From Spinacia oleracea (Eukaryota; Streptophyta; Magnoliopsida; Caryophyllales; Amaranthaceae), in assembly GCF_020520425.1 (NCBI RefSeq), contig NC_079487.1, forward strand, positions 108,658,141-108,722,140: 64,000 nucleotides of DNA, written 5' to 3'. Of the stretch, positions 49,191 to 63,245 are shown piece by piece. Each line of letters starts with the position of its first letter. Positions within the stretch are counted from its first letter, which is position 1. The position numbers and the translations under genes were made by a program. The notes beneath the pieces are model-generated. The model worked only from the letters and a program-made list of their open reading frames with translations, made no database searches and was not told the origin of the DNA.

Positions 49191-50364
49191 ATTTAGTATG
49201 TAGTACTCAACTTTGCTGACTACGTGATTTGTTTGTGTATATTGATCATGGCTATACCTTATTAATCTTGTGATGACCCATTTTGTTGAGCAGTCTCTAA
49301 GGATCAATAAGCATTGTCCATCTACAGGTTTGAAGATGATGCATCATTAAGTTCGAGATTGGAGAGCTTGTAGTTTAGTTTTGACATTCTAACTTCTAAG
49401 TTGGATTTGGTTTGTTTTAAGTGGACTTTAAACTTGTTGAATTGGTTACGTTGACTTTGTTTTCGTTGGTTGGTTTTGGAGTTAATTTCGTAGTTGACTA
49501 TTTATAAGCTTAAAGTTAGTTATTATGTTTTCCGCTGCAAAATTCTGAATAAGCTGTTACGTTTTCACACGGGCAATAATGCCTTGTTAATTCTCTATTT
49601 TTATCTTTATATTTATATTAAAAGGTTATTCTAGAAAAGAGAGAATTGTTGGGTGTTACAGGAAGAGGGGTAGAGGTGTTCTGGTTAGGGTGGGTTTCAA
49701 ACAGTTGAGATCTGGAAAAAATAGGAGGAGAGAGAAAGAGATGTATAGAGGGAGGAGGCGGCAATAGTAAAATACCCTTGCGTGAGGAAATGAATTAGGT
49801 TTGAGAACTTACCGTGTCAATTGCGTCGCAGAATTAAAAAACAGCGACGCAATATACTATATAATGCTGGAACAGTCATTTGCGTCGGTGATTTATAAAA
49901 CTGCGACGTAAATTTTAATACTATTGCATTGCATTTTTATAGATCTGCGACTCAAACGACTTATTTTTCAAGACAAACAGTCATTTGCGTCGACCAAACT
50001 TAAACTGCGACGCAAATGATAAATTTTCATGCTAAAATTTAACAATTGCGTAATGTGTTTATAAGTGCGACGCAAATGAACGATTTTGTACTAGTGGTGC
50101 ATTCGCAGGCGATGACGCTTCTCATTGCACGCCCATGGGCTTACCTTGTGCAGAGCTCTTGGGCTTGCCTCGTCCATGGGTTGCGATGCACGCGGCCTTG
50201 GCTCGTGCTTCCGGCTAATGTATCGAGCTTTGCGTTTCCGATTCCGGTAATATTGCAGTTTCCCGTAATATTTCCGATTTTAATAATACTTTCGTTTTGG
50301 ATAATATTTTTCGTTTACGGAAATATTTCGATTTCCGATAACATTCCTGATTAAGGTTTGTAGG

Positions 50365-50890
50365 ATCGGATCGCACCTTGGATCGGTAATGGGGGGCAGC
50401 ATCGAGTCGGTAGAATCGGATCGTAGGATCGTAAGATCCTAAAATTGTAAGAAAATTTTGCTAAATGAATAAATACACGTCTTTCAAATAATATGGATGC
50501 TAAATATTTTTTTTTTCCTCACATAATATTGATACTTTAAAGCCAATATGGCTTGGTAATAGTTATATAGATTAAAGAATACAAATATTTTCATTTATGA
50601 AGTTGGGTTATCATTTTTTGAGGTTAAAGAGAAAGTTAATTAGTTGTTTTGGGATCATTTTAATAAGTAAAAAAGTAGGATCGACTATTCCTAACCGATC
50701 CTGCACCAATGCAAGTGAAAAGTAGGATCTTCTGATCCTATTTGATCCCACTTATCCTATACAATCCTACTTATCCTGCTACGATCCCACCATCCCTGCG
50801 ATTCTGCTTGCGATCTGGATCATTTTGCGAAAATTGGATCGTAGAATCGTACGATCCTACGATCCTACGATCTGGATCGCGATTCTAATA
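50365..50890. mobile_element. GATC-rich inverted-end element
   Basis: Both ends consist of CGATCCTACGATC / GATCGTAGGATCGTA motifs in opposite orientation, with AT-rich DNA between. It interrupts the TTTCCG-rich LTR sequence. Precise ends and target duplication could not be fixed. Related motifs are at 5970-6060. Confidence 0.4.
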
Positions 50891-51320
50891 ACAATGTTTC
50901 CGATACAAATTATGTTTCCGTTCCGGCAATATCTTCGTTTGTGGCAATATTATCGACTTTGTCTTTTGATGATTTGTTTAGCTCCCACTAAAACTAACAT
51001 TCATCATTTACGAATAACCATCTATTAGAGTATTAATTGAATATAATATTATTCACATAAACACTTGATCCGTTCACATACTATTTGTGTGATCCGACAA
51101 GTTCAGTCAAGAGTAAGATGTGTCATTAATAATATTAATTTCACTTGATTTGAAGCGGCCTCCAACTTGGCATTCCGATCACTTGCTCACACTGTATAAT
51201 CAATCTGAATCGTATTTATATATTAACATTCGTATTAAATACATTAAATACATACTTAGAACAAAAACATAATTTCTTCATACTACTTTTCAAAGTTCCA
51301 AATGAATCGACCTCAGAGGC

Positions 51321-51841
51321 CAGGGGCGAGTTGCCATTGGGGCCTAAATAGGCCATGGCCCCCTCAAGTTCCAGTTGTATCAATAAAATAATTTAAAGAG
51401 CAACTCCGTATTATAGTGCTCAACTACTAACATGGTAAGAGTTTTTAGTGCAAAATATTGTGTGGCCTCCCTGCTAAAAGATAAAGCATAACTAAAATAC
51501 TAAATACAAAGTACTACTTAGTTGTAACTAAAGGGTGGGTCATGCCATCATTTCCATATATACTACATTACTTTGTAATTTGTATTGTAACTTACATAAA
51601 TTTTTTTCCCCTATCCCTTCCGGTTTTTGATTTTTTTTACTGGTTTTATTACTCTAAGGTTAATTTGCTAAACTTATTTCTCTCTAACGGATGTCTATTT
51701 TCTTATGTCATGTCCAATTCTTTTTACATTAAGTAGTAACTATTAGTATACTTAATCAGGATTATTGCTTAGTTGTGAAAAAAATTAATATGTATTATGT
51801 GAAATTGGCCCCCTCCATCACTGAGCCTAGCTTCGCCCCAG
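51321..51841. mobile_element. hAT-like MITE E
   Basis: Begins CAGGGGCGAG and ends CTTCGCCCCAG (inverted). Flanks TCAGAGGC (51313-51320) and TTAGAGGC (51842-51849) form an 8-bp duplication with one mismatch. Interior AT-rich; no transposase. Confidence 0.7.
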
Positions 51842-52012
51842 TTAGAGGCTCTTCCTCCATCTAACAAATGGTTGGCCCCACTAGTTAAGACTTGATTTAC
51901 ACTCTCTGTTTCACAAAAGTTTCTTATTTTCTGTTCGGGCGTTTCAAAAACATTTCATGTTTCTATTTTTAGACATACGATTTTCTCACTTTTTCATAAT
52001 TTGTACCAAAAG

Positions 52013-52017
<5 letters not shown>

Positions 52018-52095
<78 letters not shown>
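52018..52095. repeat. (AT)n microsatellite
   Basis: About 38 AT units, 60 bp left of the CACTA terminus at 52156. Confidence 0.95.
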
Positions 52096-52102
<7 letters not shown>

Positions 52103-52155
52103 TTATGTTTTTGTTCTTACACAAATTTGTTTATTCCTACCCAGTACCCAACCAT

Positions 52156-53874
52156 CACTAGTGGAAAAAGTCTCATTTGCGTCGCTCATTTAAGCCCATT
52201 TGCGTCGCAAATTGGTGCGACGCAACTGGCAGCGACGCAAATGAAAAAAGTCATTTGCGTCGCACTTTTGTGCGATGCAAAGTGCGACGCAAATAATAGT
52301 TATTTGCGTCGCAGTTTTACTAAACAGCGACACAAATGACTTTTTTTTTTGACATCCTGAAAAGTCATTTGCGTCGCTGTTTTACTAAACTGCGACGCAA
52401 ATGACTTTTCATGATGTCAAAAAAAAAGTCATTTGTGTCGCTGTTTAGTAAAACTGCGACGCAAATGACCTTATCTGATGTGGTCATTTGCGTCGCTGTT
52501 TTACTAAACTGCGACGCAAATTACCTTTTTTCAATTTTTTTTTCGTTTTTTTTTCATTTTTTTATTGAGCAACTTCATATTTCATGTATCTGGATCACAG
52601 TACTATATATACAGGCATAAAAAAATAGTGGAATATAGTTTAAAATTTCGACATAATCTCCTTTGTAATATAACCCTTCCCAATAATCGGGAATTATAAT
52701 ACACACCTGTCAAATATAGTTTTACAACCCCATTAAAAGGCAATCCATCATATCATATCGTTCAACCAACATGTTGATAACGAACCTAACAAACCAATAT
52801 TACAACAAACTAGCTAGCTAGATTTACATCGAAATTGGTCAAAAAGTAATCAGCCCAAAATTCTTTAACCTCATTAATATCCTCGAATGAAAAAGACTCT
52901 GTTCTTGAATAATCCTAAAAATACACATGCAAGTATATAAATAATTAGGTCGACAATCAATAGTTATGCCTACTTCAATTTATTAAAGTATATCACATAC
53001 CGTAGTAAGATCTTGACTATCACGATGCTTTGTAAATATATCGTACATAAAACGCATGACGTAGTAGCCACACTCTAGTGATCCCGGTTGTTGAGGACAC
53101 TACATGCATTAAAAAAAACAACACAAGTAAAATTTATATGAAATTATACGTAGTAATTTTGAAAAACTTGATCTTTAGGTAATTATACCTGTGCCGCAAT
53201 CCAATTCAATTTAGTTCCTTTAGATTATCCATTTTGTGCCTTGTAAGTCCGAAAAGCCCTACACGTTTGACAAAAGGGGACTTATAGCTATATACTTTAT
53301 TATATTTTTGTATCATGTAATTAAATGCAAAGAATTCATAAAATACTTACAGGTTCAATTGGTTCTTAATCATCAAATTTCTCTTCTTCTGCATAGAATC
53401 AAATATGTAGACCTGAGATTTAGCCAAGCAAATAACTAAAAGAATCCAGTGCCTCCTACGTAAAAACAATAAAATTATGTCGTTAGAAAAAAAAATATTA
53501 ACAACAATGATTGATATAATATGAAAAATAAATTTAAAATGTTCTTACTTTTCGTAGTATGGACATAAGATGAATGACTTATAACTAAGTGTTGCCATGG
53601 ATTGCGACATGTATAATAGAACACGATTTATATCACTATACAACATGGTTTCCGAGATCATCTCCGGGCAAATGAATCCCAAAGCATTGGTAGGATGATC
53701 AAATTCATCCCACATCCACTTTTTTTTGGTACTTTTTCATTAAACCATCATTTACTTTCTCCGATTTTCCATAAAAGACATAACAATGATAGTCAGTTTA
53801 TCACACATGTAATTTCTCAGCACACATATTTTTCACATAATAGGAAATGTTTCGTAAATCGGAAGAAGCAGTGT
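52156..53874. mobile_element. CACTA element, left end and protease gene remnant (other end not found)
   Basis: CACTAGTGGAAAAAGTC at 52156 is a CACTA terminus. It is followed to about 52530 by inverted and direct copies of GTCATTTGCGTCGC/GCGACGCAAATGAC, the same subterminal motif as in the CACTA-like element ending at 50096. Next comes a C48 protease remnant on the minus strand. No matching right terminus with a CAT duplication was found up to 64000, so the element is probably truncated. A hAT-like element cuts it at 53875. Confidence 0.7.
52810..53700 (-). pseudogene. Ulp1-like (C48) cysteine protease remnant of CACTA element
   Basis: Minus-strand exons, in order: 53690-53545 (LGFICPEMISETMLYSDINR and CPYYEK), about 53460-53370 (HWILLVICLAKSQVYIFDSM, with the catalytic His), about 53290-53189 (AFRTYKAQNG, stop, SKGTKLNWIAAQ), 53099-53001 (CPQQPGSLECGYYVMRFMYD, with the catalytic Cys in ECGYY), and 52914-52810 (EDINEVKEFWADYF to a stop). 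This is the catalytic domain of Ulp1/SENP-type proteases that plant CACTA and Mutator elements often carry; the role in transposition is not established. A stop after AQNG and the lack of N-terminal exons make it a pseudogene. The upstream part is cut off by the hAT-like element at 53875. Confidence 0.8.
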
Positions 53875-54878
53875 CGTAGACCTGGCAAACGGGTCGTTTG
53901 GATCGAATTCGGGTCTGGTCCATTCGGGTCGGGTCATTTGGGGTTATTTTTTCTCGGGTCGGTTTCGGGTATGGGTCGGGTCAATTTCGGGTTTCGGGTT
54001 ACTTCGGTTTTTTATAATCGGGTCGGTTCTAGTTCGGGTCAAAATTCCAGGTCTAAATCGGATCGGGTCAATGTCGGATCGGGTCGTATCAGATCGGTTC
54101 ATATCGGATCGGGTTTTTCGGATTATATCGGGTTTTTCGGGTTATATCGAGTTTTTCGGGTTATATCGAGTTTTTCGGGTTTCGAGTTTTGATCAGCTTA
54201 TTTATCTTTTGTTTTGGTGATCATACATTAATATTGTTTATTTATAATATTATTATTATTACAAAAAAATTAAGGGTCTAGGCTTAAGCGTATACGGTTT
54301 GAAGTTTAATGCTTTATGTATGAGATTTATAGTAAACAATAATTTAAAGGTTACATATTTAAATTTTTACAAGTGATAAAGTAGGCGATTCTAGTCCTAG
54401 TTCTACTATTAATTTGCGGTCGAGAAAATGAGACTTGAGACATGTACAAATATAATACTCCCTAATAAATTATCATGATTTAGTAAGTAAGTACTTAACT
54501 AGTATAGAGACCAAACGCTAGGATTACTTCAAGGAAAAAATGTCGTTATAAATGAAATTTATGGTTGCTATTTGATTCTTTTTATTAAGTCGCTTTATTG
54601 TATTGCCATTTATCTTCTTTTATGTAATGAAATGAGGACTTGTAATGTGATATACTTAGATAGCCTCCAATTTCAGATCGCAGATATTTGTACCAATATC
54701 TTTCATTGGTACTACTTGAAGATTTTCGGGACAGTCTTAGCGTACGATTACCTCCCACTTCGACTGTATGTGGATGAAATGAATGAAATTCTATGGTTAT
54801 ATAATGCCACAATATTATACAATACACACGGATTTTGAGCATTTATATATTGATATCCAGTTATTGTGTTATAATACC

Positions 54879-54916
<38 letters not shown>

Positions 54917-55319
54917 TATAATAATTATAATAATAATAATAATAATAATAATAAAGTAAATAATTATAATATGAAAAGCTAAAAAAATCTTAAATTATAT
55001 TTAAATTAATTGGTAAATTTGAGTTGCTCTTCGGTTCGGATCGGTTTTAGATTTTCGGTTCGGATCGGTTCGGGTTGATTTAAAATTTACAGTTATTTTC
55101 GCTTCGGGTTAATTCGGTTTCGGGTGAAGATCGGTTCGGGTACTTCGCTTCGGGTCGTTCGGGTATCGGGTCATTTCAGGTCAAATCACTTACGAGTCGG
55201 TTTCTGTTTCGGGTCGGGTATATTCGGTTTTCGGGTTAATTTCGGGTCGTCGTTTCGGATCGATTTAGGGTTACAGATCGGGTCGATTTTTCGGGTCCGG
55301 GTCAGTTTTGCCAGGTCTA
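53875..55319. mobile_element. hAT-like element F with CGGGT-rich arms
   Basis: Termini TAGACCTGGCAAAC (53877) and GTTTTGCCAGGTCTA (to 55319) are inverted, and flanks AGCAGTGT (53867-53874) and AGCAGTGG (55320-55327) are an 8-bp duplication with one mismatch. Both arms consist of TCGGGTC/TTCGGGTT repeats, and the middle is AT-rich with an (AAT)n run at about 54880-54954. The glycine/serine-rich translations of the arms are not genes. Same terminal type as MITE A at 11877. Confidence 0.75.
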
Positions 55320-55327
55320 AGCAGTGG

Positions 55328-55729
55328 TATATGAAAATTTTAGATCTTTCAACCCCTTAGAAGAAGAGTCTTTGCACTTGTGACTTTTCCAAATAACTGT
55401 TTAGGATGGGGTTTCCTAAATTGGTTGTTAGCAAAAGTAGTTTAGAATATTTCGACTACAATGAAGGATCTTTCTATGTCATCATTTTCTTGGTAGATAA
55501 GGAAAAACGCCATGTTGGGTCAAAGTTTGCTTGGGTCAACCCGACCAATTCAGCAGATAAGCCCTTGCAAGTGAAGGGTCTAACCATATGTATTAACGAC
55601 TTAACGGATTACTCATAAAAAAAATAAAAAGCAAAAAAGTAATTGAGCTAATAAAATGTTAATTTTGAGGAGCAGGGGAAGGTTAGTGTTCTTTGTTTTA
55701 TGGTTGGATACAAATTATCTTTAATCACT
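55328..55729. other. Unassigned; one short frame
   Basis: A 70-codon frame at 55406-55618 begins MGFPKLVVSKSSLEYF and has ordinary amino-acid composition, but no family was recognised and no splice or promoter signal supports it. It could be part of the truncated CACTA element or host DNA. Confidence 0.25.
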
Positions 55730-57352
55730 AATTGCTGACTGCTGTACCCGGGTACAGCCAGCTCTGGCTATACCCCCAAAAACGACGCGCTCATATTGTT
55801 TGTTCATTCTTGTCGACTGTTTGTTCTTTTTTATTGTACTATTTGTTCATTCTTATTGTACTGATTGTTCTTTCTTGTTGTATTGTTTGTTCTTTCATGT
55901 TGTTTTTTAAATTTATCATCAAATTTTCATAATTGTTGTATTTTTTGTTATTTCTTCTGGAATTTTATGTTCTTTTTTATATTGTTTGTTCTTTCTTGTT
56001 TATTTGTTTGTTTATAATAATCATATGGTTAATGTTCATAATTAAATTCTTCATTAATCTTTTATTCTTTCTTTTTGTATCGTTTGTTATTTCTTGTTGT
56101 ACTGTTTGTTATTTCTTGTTGTTTTTTAAATTCATTCATCAAACTTATTGTTGTATTGTTTGTTCTTTCATGCTGGCTTTAAAATTCATCATAAAATTGT
56201 TCATAATTGTTGTATTGTTTGTTCTTTTTTCTGGAATTTTATGTTCTTTTTTATATTGTTTGTTCTTTTTTGTTGAATTATTTGTTCTTTCTTGTTTATT
56301 TGTTTGTTCATAATAATTATTTGCTTTATTGTTTGTTCTTTCTTGTTGTATTGTTTGTTCTTTCATGCTGGCTTTAAAATTCATCATAAAATTGTTCATA
56401 ATTGTTGTATTGTTTGTCTTTTTTCTGAAATTTTATGTTCTTTTTTATATTGTTTGTTCTTTTTTGTTGAATTATTTGTTTGTTCACAATAAATATATGG
56501 TTAATGTTCATAATGAAATTGTTCACTTCATTGGTCTTTTATGTTTTTACAAGCGCCTATATTGTTTATTTCTAAATAAATAAATAAATGTTCAATTCCA
56601 AAATAGTAAATGTTCATTCCAAATAAATAAATAAATATTCTTTTCCGAAATAGTAAATGTTCATTTTCGAAATAGTAAATGCTCATTTTTGTAGTGTATT
56701 TCCAAATAAATAAATAAATGTTCATTCCAAATAAATAAATAAACGTTCATTTTCGAAATAGTAAATGTTCATTTTTGTACCAGTATTTGTTCTTTCTTGT
56801 TTTATTGTTTGTTCTTTCATGTTGGCTTTAAAATTCATCATAAAATTGTTCATAATTGTTGTTTTGGTTGTTCTTTTTTCTGGAATTTTATGTTCTTTTT
56901 TATATTGTTTGTTCTTTTTTGTTGAATTATTTGTTCTTTCTTGTTTATTTGTTTGTTCACAATAAATATATGGTTAATGTTCATAATGAAATTGTTCACT
57001 TCATTGGTCTTTTATGTTTTTACAAGCGCCTATATTGTTTATTTCCAAATAAATACATAAATGTTCATATCCAAAATAGTAAATGTTCATTCCAAATAAA
57101 TAAATAAATGTTCATTTCCGAAATAGTAAATGCTCATTTTTGTAGTTTATTTCCAAATAAATAAATAAATGTTCATTTCCAAAATAGTAAATGTTCATTC
57201 CAAATAAATAAATAAATGTTCATTTTCGAAATAGTAAATGTTCATTTTTGTACCAGTATATTAATGTTCATTTTAAACAACACAAAACGACATCGTTTTG
57301 GATAGGGGTACAGCCAGCTTTGGCTGTACCCGGGTATAGCCAAAAATTTGCG
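55730..57352. mobile_element. Mutator-like element with repeat-filled core
   Basis: Terminal inverted repeats share ACCCGGGTACAGCC and GGCTGTACCCC-type cores, and the perfect 10-bp direct repeat TTTAATCACT flanks it (55720-55729, 57353-57362). The interior has no transposase. It is a patchwork of TTGTTTGTTCTTTCTTGTTG units and AAATAAATAAATGTTCATTC units in several direct copies (about 580-bp super-repeats). Membrane-protein-like frames here are repeat translations. Confidence 0.85.
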
Positions 57353-57512
57353 TTTAATCACTTATAAAGAGTTAAAGACCAAAAGCCCAATGTTTATCCA
57401 ACTGTAAAACTTGTTCGTATTTTTGTTAGGATTTTTATTGATAGGAACCGGACTATTGTGTACTTGGTATGTTTCAGTCCGATGTGTCCATGAAGTAATA
57501 TCTTTAAATTAA

Positions 57513-57854
57513 GGGTGATGATAAAGGTCGTAAGTTGCGACAATATTTAGTTGTCGCAATCATATGTGTCGTAGTTTAATTGGTACATATATGCGCCATG
57601 TAGGTTATGCGTCAGAGAAATATTTTTACTATCAATTCAATATTTTTACTATGAAAATTTGTAAATAGGGTAGTCGATATAAAGAAGGAAACAAATTAGA
57701 ATATTAAGATTTTCCTACAGTTTTTTATAACATATATAATATGTTATATAAGTAAAATATTTTAATTTCCTATTTAAACCATGACACATAAGCATGTCAT
57801 GTCATCATTGTGACACGACTTAAAAATCGCATGTTGCGACCTTTATCATTTTCG
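57513..57854. mobile_element. Mutator-like MITE
   Basis: The left terminus TGATGATAAAGGTCGTAAG and the right terminus CGACCTTTATCATTTTCG are inverted. A perfect 9-bp direct repeat TTAAATTAA flanks the unit (57504-57512, 57855-57863). 342 bp, no coding capacity. It lies about 290 bp downstream of the peroxidase stop codon. Confidence 0.8.
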
Positions 57855-58145
57855 TTAAATTAAATATATCACCCAAATCAAACACAAAAATATGTAGATG
57901 GATACTTTATTTAATAAATTTCGTCTAAAAAAACTTCATTCAATAAAACTTGTACGTAGATGCTTTATAACATTGTATGCACCACCAAACATTACGATAT
58001 CTCTTACAAGACAAATAAGTACGGAGTAGTAAAAAAAAAACATAGAGAAAACCGAAAACAGTAACTCTAAATTAAAGCAAAGTAAAAGCATATTAGCATA
58101 TATAACACCACAAAACTCGAACAAATAATTGAAACAATCCTTAGA

Positions 58146-59922
<1,777 letters not shown>

Positions 59923-60015
59923 TTGTGTATGAATGATCGACTTAGTTAAAACAAACTCTTCTTGTACAGATGATTGAGTGTTGGTGTGATTGGAAGAAGA
60001 TGATGAATTCAAGGT

Positions 60016-60023
60016 TATTTATA
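60016..60023 (-). promoter_or_regulatory. TATA box of the peroxidase gene
   Basis: On the minus strand CACTATAAATAACC, about 95 bp upstream of the ATG at 59922. Transcription would start near 59985-59990, giving a leader of roughly 65 bases. Confidence 0.65.
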
Positions 60024-60029
60024 GTGGTT

Positions 60030-61537
60030 ATTGTGTACTTGCATGAAGGTGGAATGGAATTCTCTCAATGTTGGGCCCTTAGTAATCACCTAATACCAAG
60101 ACTTGTAGAAAGTAAAAATGGCGTTGAATTTCTACGTGTTTCCACACAAATAATTATATTCAATTAATTAAACTAAATAAATCATTACAATTAACATCTA
60201 TCATTAAGGATAATTTCACAAAGTTAATCAAAAGATGTTGATATGTTACGTTGTTGATATGGAAAAGTAAGATGCTCAACTACTCTATATAATTTTGATT
60301 AGGTTAAACGCGGAGATTATAGTGCTCAGCACTAAAAGCCTGTCTTACTTTTGACTTGTTACTTATATTTCTTTGAGCTTTATGCCTCTCATCTTCATTT
60401 CTATTTTCTAACCAGTTTCCTGCTGCTACTTGTGACCAAGTTATTGGTCTTAAGTCTTAACTTTAACTTTATTCTTGCTAGCATTGTTTCGTTTAACAAG
60501 GGTGAACTTAATATGGTACCATGTGAAAATTTTAAGAGTCGGGACAGGAACATATTGCAACAGTTCCTGAAAATCGGATCGAATTCGAAACCGAAATCGA
60601 AACCTGTTACAACATACTCTTAAAGATGAGAATCGGAATCGAAACCTATTACAACAGGTTCCGGTTCAGGGTCCTATTCTTTTTGCTCTCCCCTAGACTC
60701 AATTAGTGGCAGTTCCTAGAAATTTGTATTATGGATTCGTAAACTTCAAACATAAGCCATTGTTTTTTATGCAAAACATTAGCCGATTATGATGATACAT
60801 AAGATAAATTAAAAAATAATAACAACAATAATAATAGAACAAAATCTAATTTAAACTCATAAATTTGCAATCGTGGACCGTGAATAGGGGAGTAAGATGA
60901 GCATATGATACGTCCCAAAATAACACAAAAGCATAGATTTTTTTTTTTTGAGGGACACAAAAGCATAGATAAAAAAAACATAACATCGTGATAAAATTAA
61001 ATAACATGATATTGTTTTTTTAATTAAATCTATAAATTAAATAAGAAACATAAATTATCATGTACGTTCTTTTATCATTATCTATTTTATTATGTTGTCG
61101 GAAATTGTCTTATTTATGTACGTAGTATAAAATTGTCTGAAAAACTAATTTGTCTCAAAATTTATGGAGCAAACCTATTTTGTCCAAATTTATTTTGTTC
61201 GTGGAACTTTCACTTAGTTTGGGCACTCCAAATCACCCACATACTTGAAAGAGGGCACTGAAATTTCCTAGACAAAAGTTGAGTAAATATTAAAAAAAAG
61301 TGATGAAGAATTTGACTATGTAATTAGATAGTTCCGTATATTTTAACGTGGTTGGCGACAATGTTGACAATTAACACGAAACGCATGCATCAACTATTCC
61401 ATATTTTGGATTTGGTTAAACGCGAAGAATATATTGTGCGGAGAAATTACTGTCTTACTTTTGACTCGTTTGTTTTTACATTTTTACCCTTTAAGATGAT
61501 ATCGTAACTGTTTTGCAATTCTGATGGTTACTTATAA
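60030..61537. other. Upstream region of the peroxidase gene, no gene seen
   Basis: No convincing coding sequence. Two imperfect direct copies of a segment around GGTTAAACGCG(G/A)AGA...CTGTCTTACTTTTGACT lie at about 60300-60357 and 61416-61470, about 1.1 kb apart. The stretch 60545-60680 has repeated GAATCG(G)AAACC motifs, perhaps an element end. Confidence 0.45.
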
Positions 61538-62481
61538 CCCAAATTCTTATATGAGACTGTCCTCACCATCAACTGATGGTGAGACCAGTTCACACTTGCG
61601 AATTTAAGTATGTTACTTCTATAATTTACCCATGTTACTTTTTTTATAATTTTAGAGGAGGTACTTTTTTTAGTTTAGGTATGTTACTTCTATAGTTTAT
61701 ACATGTTACTTTTTTTATACGGAGTAGTTTTAGGGGAGATACCTTCTTAGTTTAGGTATGTTACTTCTATAGTTTAAACATGTTACTTTTTTTAAAAATA
61801 ATTTTAGAGGAGGTATTTATTTTAGTTTAGGTATGTTACTTCTATAGTTTAGACATGTTACTTTTTTTTATAATTTTAGATGAGGTACTTTTTTTAGTTT
61901 AGGTATGTTACATCTATAGTTTAGACATGTTACTTTTTTTATATAATTTTAGATGAGGTACTTTTTTAGTTTAGGTATGTTATTTCTATAGTTTAGACAT
62001 GTTACTTTTTTTATACGGAATAGTTTTAGGGGAGGTATTTATTTTAGTTTAGGTATGTTACTTCTATAGTTTAGACATGTTACTTTTTTTTATAATTTTA
62101 GATGAGGTACTTTTTTAGTTTAGGTATGTAGTATGTTACTTCTATAGTTTAGACATGTTACTTTTTTTTTTTATATAATTTTAGATGAGGTACTTTTTTA
62201 GTTTAGGTATGTTACTTCTATAGTTTAGACATGTTACTTTTTTTTATACGGAATAGTTTTAGGGGAGGTACATTTTTAGTTTAGGTATGTTACTTCTATA
62301 GTTTAGACATGTTACTTTTTTTTTTAATTTTAGAGGAGGTACTTTTTTAGTTTAGGTATGTTACTTCTATAGTTTAGATCTATTACTTTTTTTATATAGT
62401 TTTAGAGGAGGTACGCTATTGGTTTCGCGCTCGTCACACTATCAAGTTGATGGTGTGACTAGTCTCACAGGAGACGCGCTG
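61538..62481. mobile_element. Mutator-like element with 67-bp-type minisatellite core
   Basis: Ends share GTGAGAC(T/C)A(G) and CACCATCAACT(T)GAT motifs in inverted order (61553-61590, 62440-62475). A perfect 9-bp direct repeat TACTTATAA (61529-61537, 62482-62490) flanks it. The core (61610-62415) is about a dozen degenerate units of roughly 60-70 bp built on TTTAGTTTAGGTATGTTACT and AGTTTAGACATGTTAC, some containing TATACGGA(A/G)TAG. No transposase. Confidence 0.75.
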
Positions 62482-62490
62482 TACTTATAA

Positions 62491-62982
62491 TAAGTTGGTG
62501 TGGCTAAATTTGTCATTAATTTTCTAACTATAATGCTTTTAAGCTGCAAATATTTTTATTGGTTGGCTACAATAACTTGTAACTCCCTATAATTTTTTTT
62601 TACTTATTTATCATTTTCAAATTTTTTTTCTTCAACAATGTACCTGCTCAAAAGAGCTACAATATCTTGATAACTTATTACATAATTTCTGCATAACTGA
62701 TTATTTAGCCGCTCATATATTCTAACATTTTGCAAACAAATCCTTTTTTATCATCACTAGAGTAAGTAGAGTTGCTCTCAAAACGCTCATCCAAGTTAAG
62801 TCGCTCATAATTTGATAAACCTACCCACATAATAGATGGGTATACGCGATAGTACTATCTATTAGGGAGCATTTGAATTTAAATAGTTATAGTAAGAAGA
62901 TTATGAGAATTTTAGTAATATGTAAACCAACGTATGTATCTTCAATTAAAGGTTTCCCTAAAAAACATTCGTTTGAGTTTAC
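62491..62982. other. No gene seen
   Basis: AT-rich sequence with short repeats of GCTCATAA/GCTCAAA type; nothing assignable. Confidence 0.4.
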
Positions 62983-63245
62983 CACTACACGAAATTGTAC
63001 CATTAATGACGGAAAATCTCGTCGCTAAAGGTCAATAGTGGTGGGATTCCCTTTCGCGAACCCGTCAAAAAAGAGGGACGTCTTTGATAAAAAAAATCTC
63101 GTCGTTGGCCCTTCGTAAAAGGCATTTATGACGGTTGTTTCCGTCTTTATTTGATTGTTAACCCTTTTGCAAAGGGCTTTTGCGGATGAATTTTTGACCC
63201 GTCATTATTGATTGATTATCATTAATGATACAAATTCTTGTAATG
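62983..63245. mobile_element. CACTA-type MITE, first copy
   Basis: Begins CACTACACGAAATTGTACC and ends CAAATTCTTGTAATG (the terminal TAGTG mutated to TAATG), flanked by TAC on both sides (62980-62982, 63246-63248). Subterminal motifs CCCGTC/GACGGG are in both orientations. 263 bp. Confidence 0.65.

Larger units (their letters stand above)
50097..52155 (+). mobile_element. Copia-like LTR fragment, interrupted
   Basis: The parts outside later insertions carry repeated TTTCCG(A/T)-type motifs (50230-50350, 50897-50950) and GAAGCGGCCTCCAACTTGGC (51153-51172). I recognise these from Ty1/copia LTRs common in eudicots, from memory. Neither LTR end was placed with certainty. Insertions: a GATC-rich repeat element (about 50365-50890) and a hAT-like MITE (51321-51841). 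The end towards 52155 has an AT microsatellite (52018-52095). Confidence 0.4.

Noticed and set aside
53695..54192. 165-codon frame rich in Gly, Ser, Phe and Arg
   Set aside because: It is the translation of TCGGGTC/TTCGGGTT repeats in the arm of a hAT-like element; same for 55124-55360 and 13407-13779.
55732..57107. Several frames resembling multi-pass membrane proteins (Phe, Val, Leu, Cys)
   Set aside because: Translations of TTGTTTGTTCTTTCTTGTT repeats inside a Mutator-like element.
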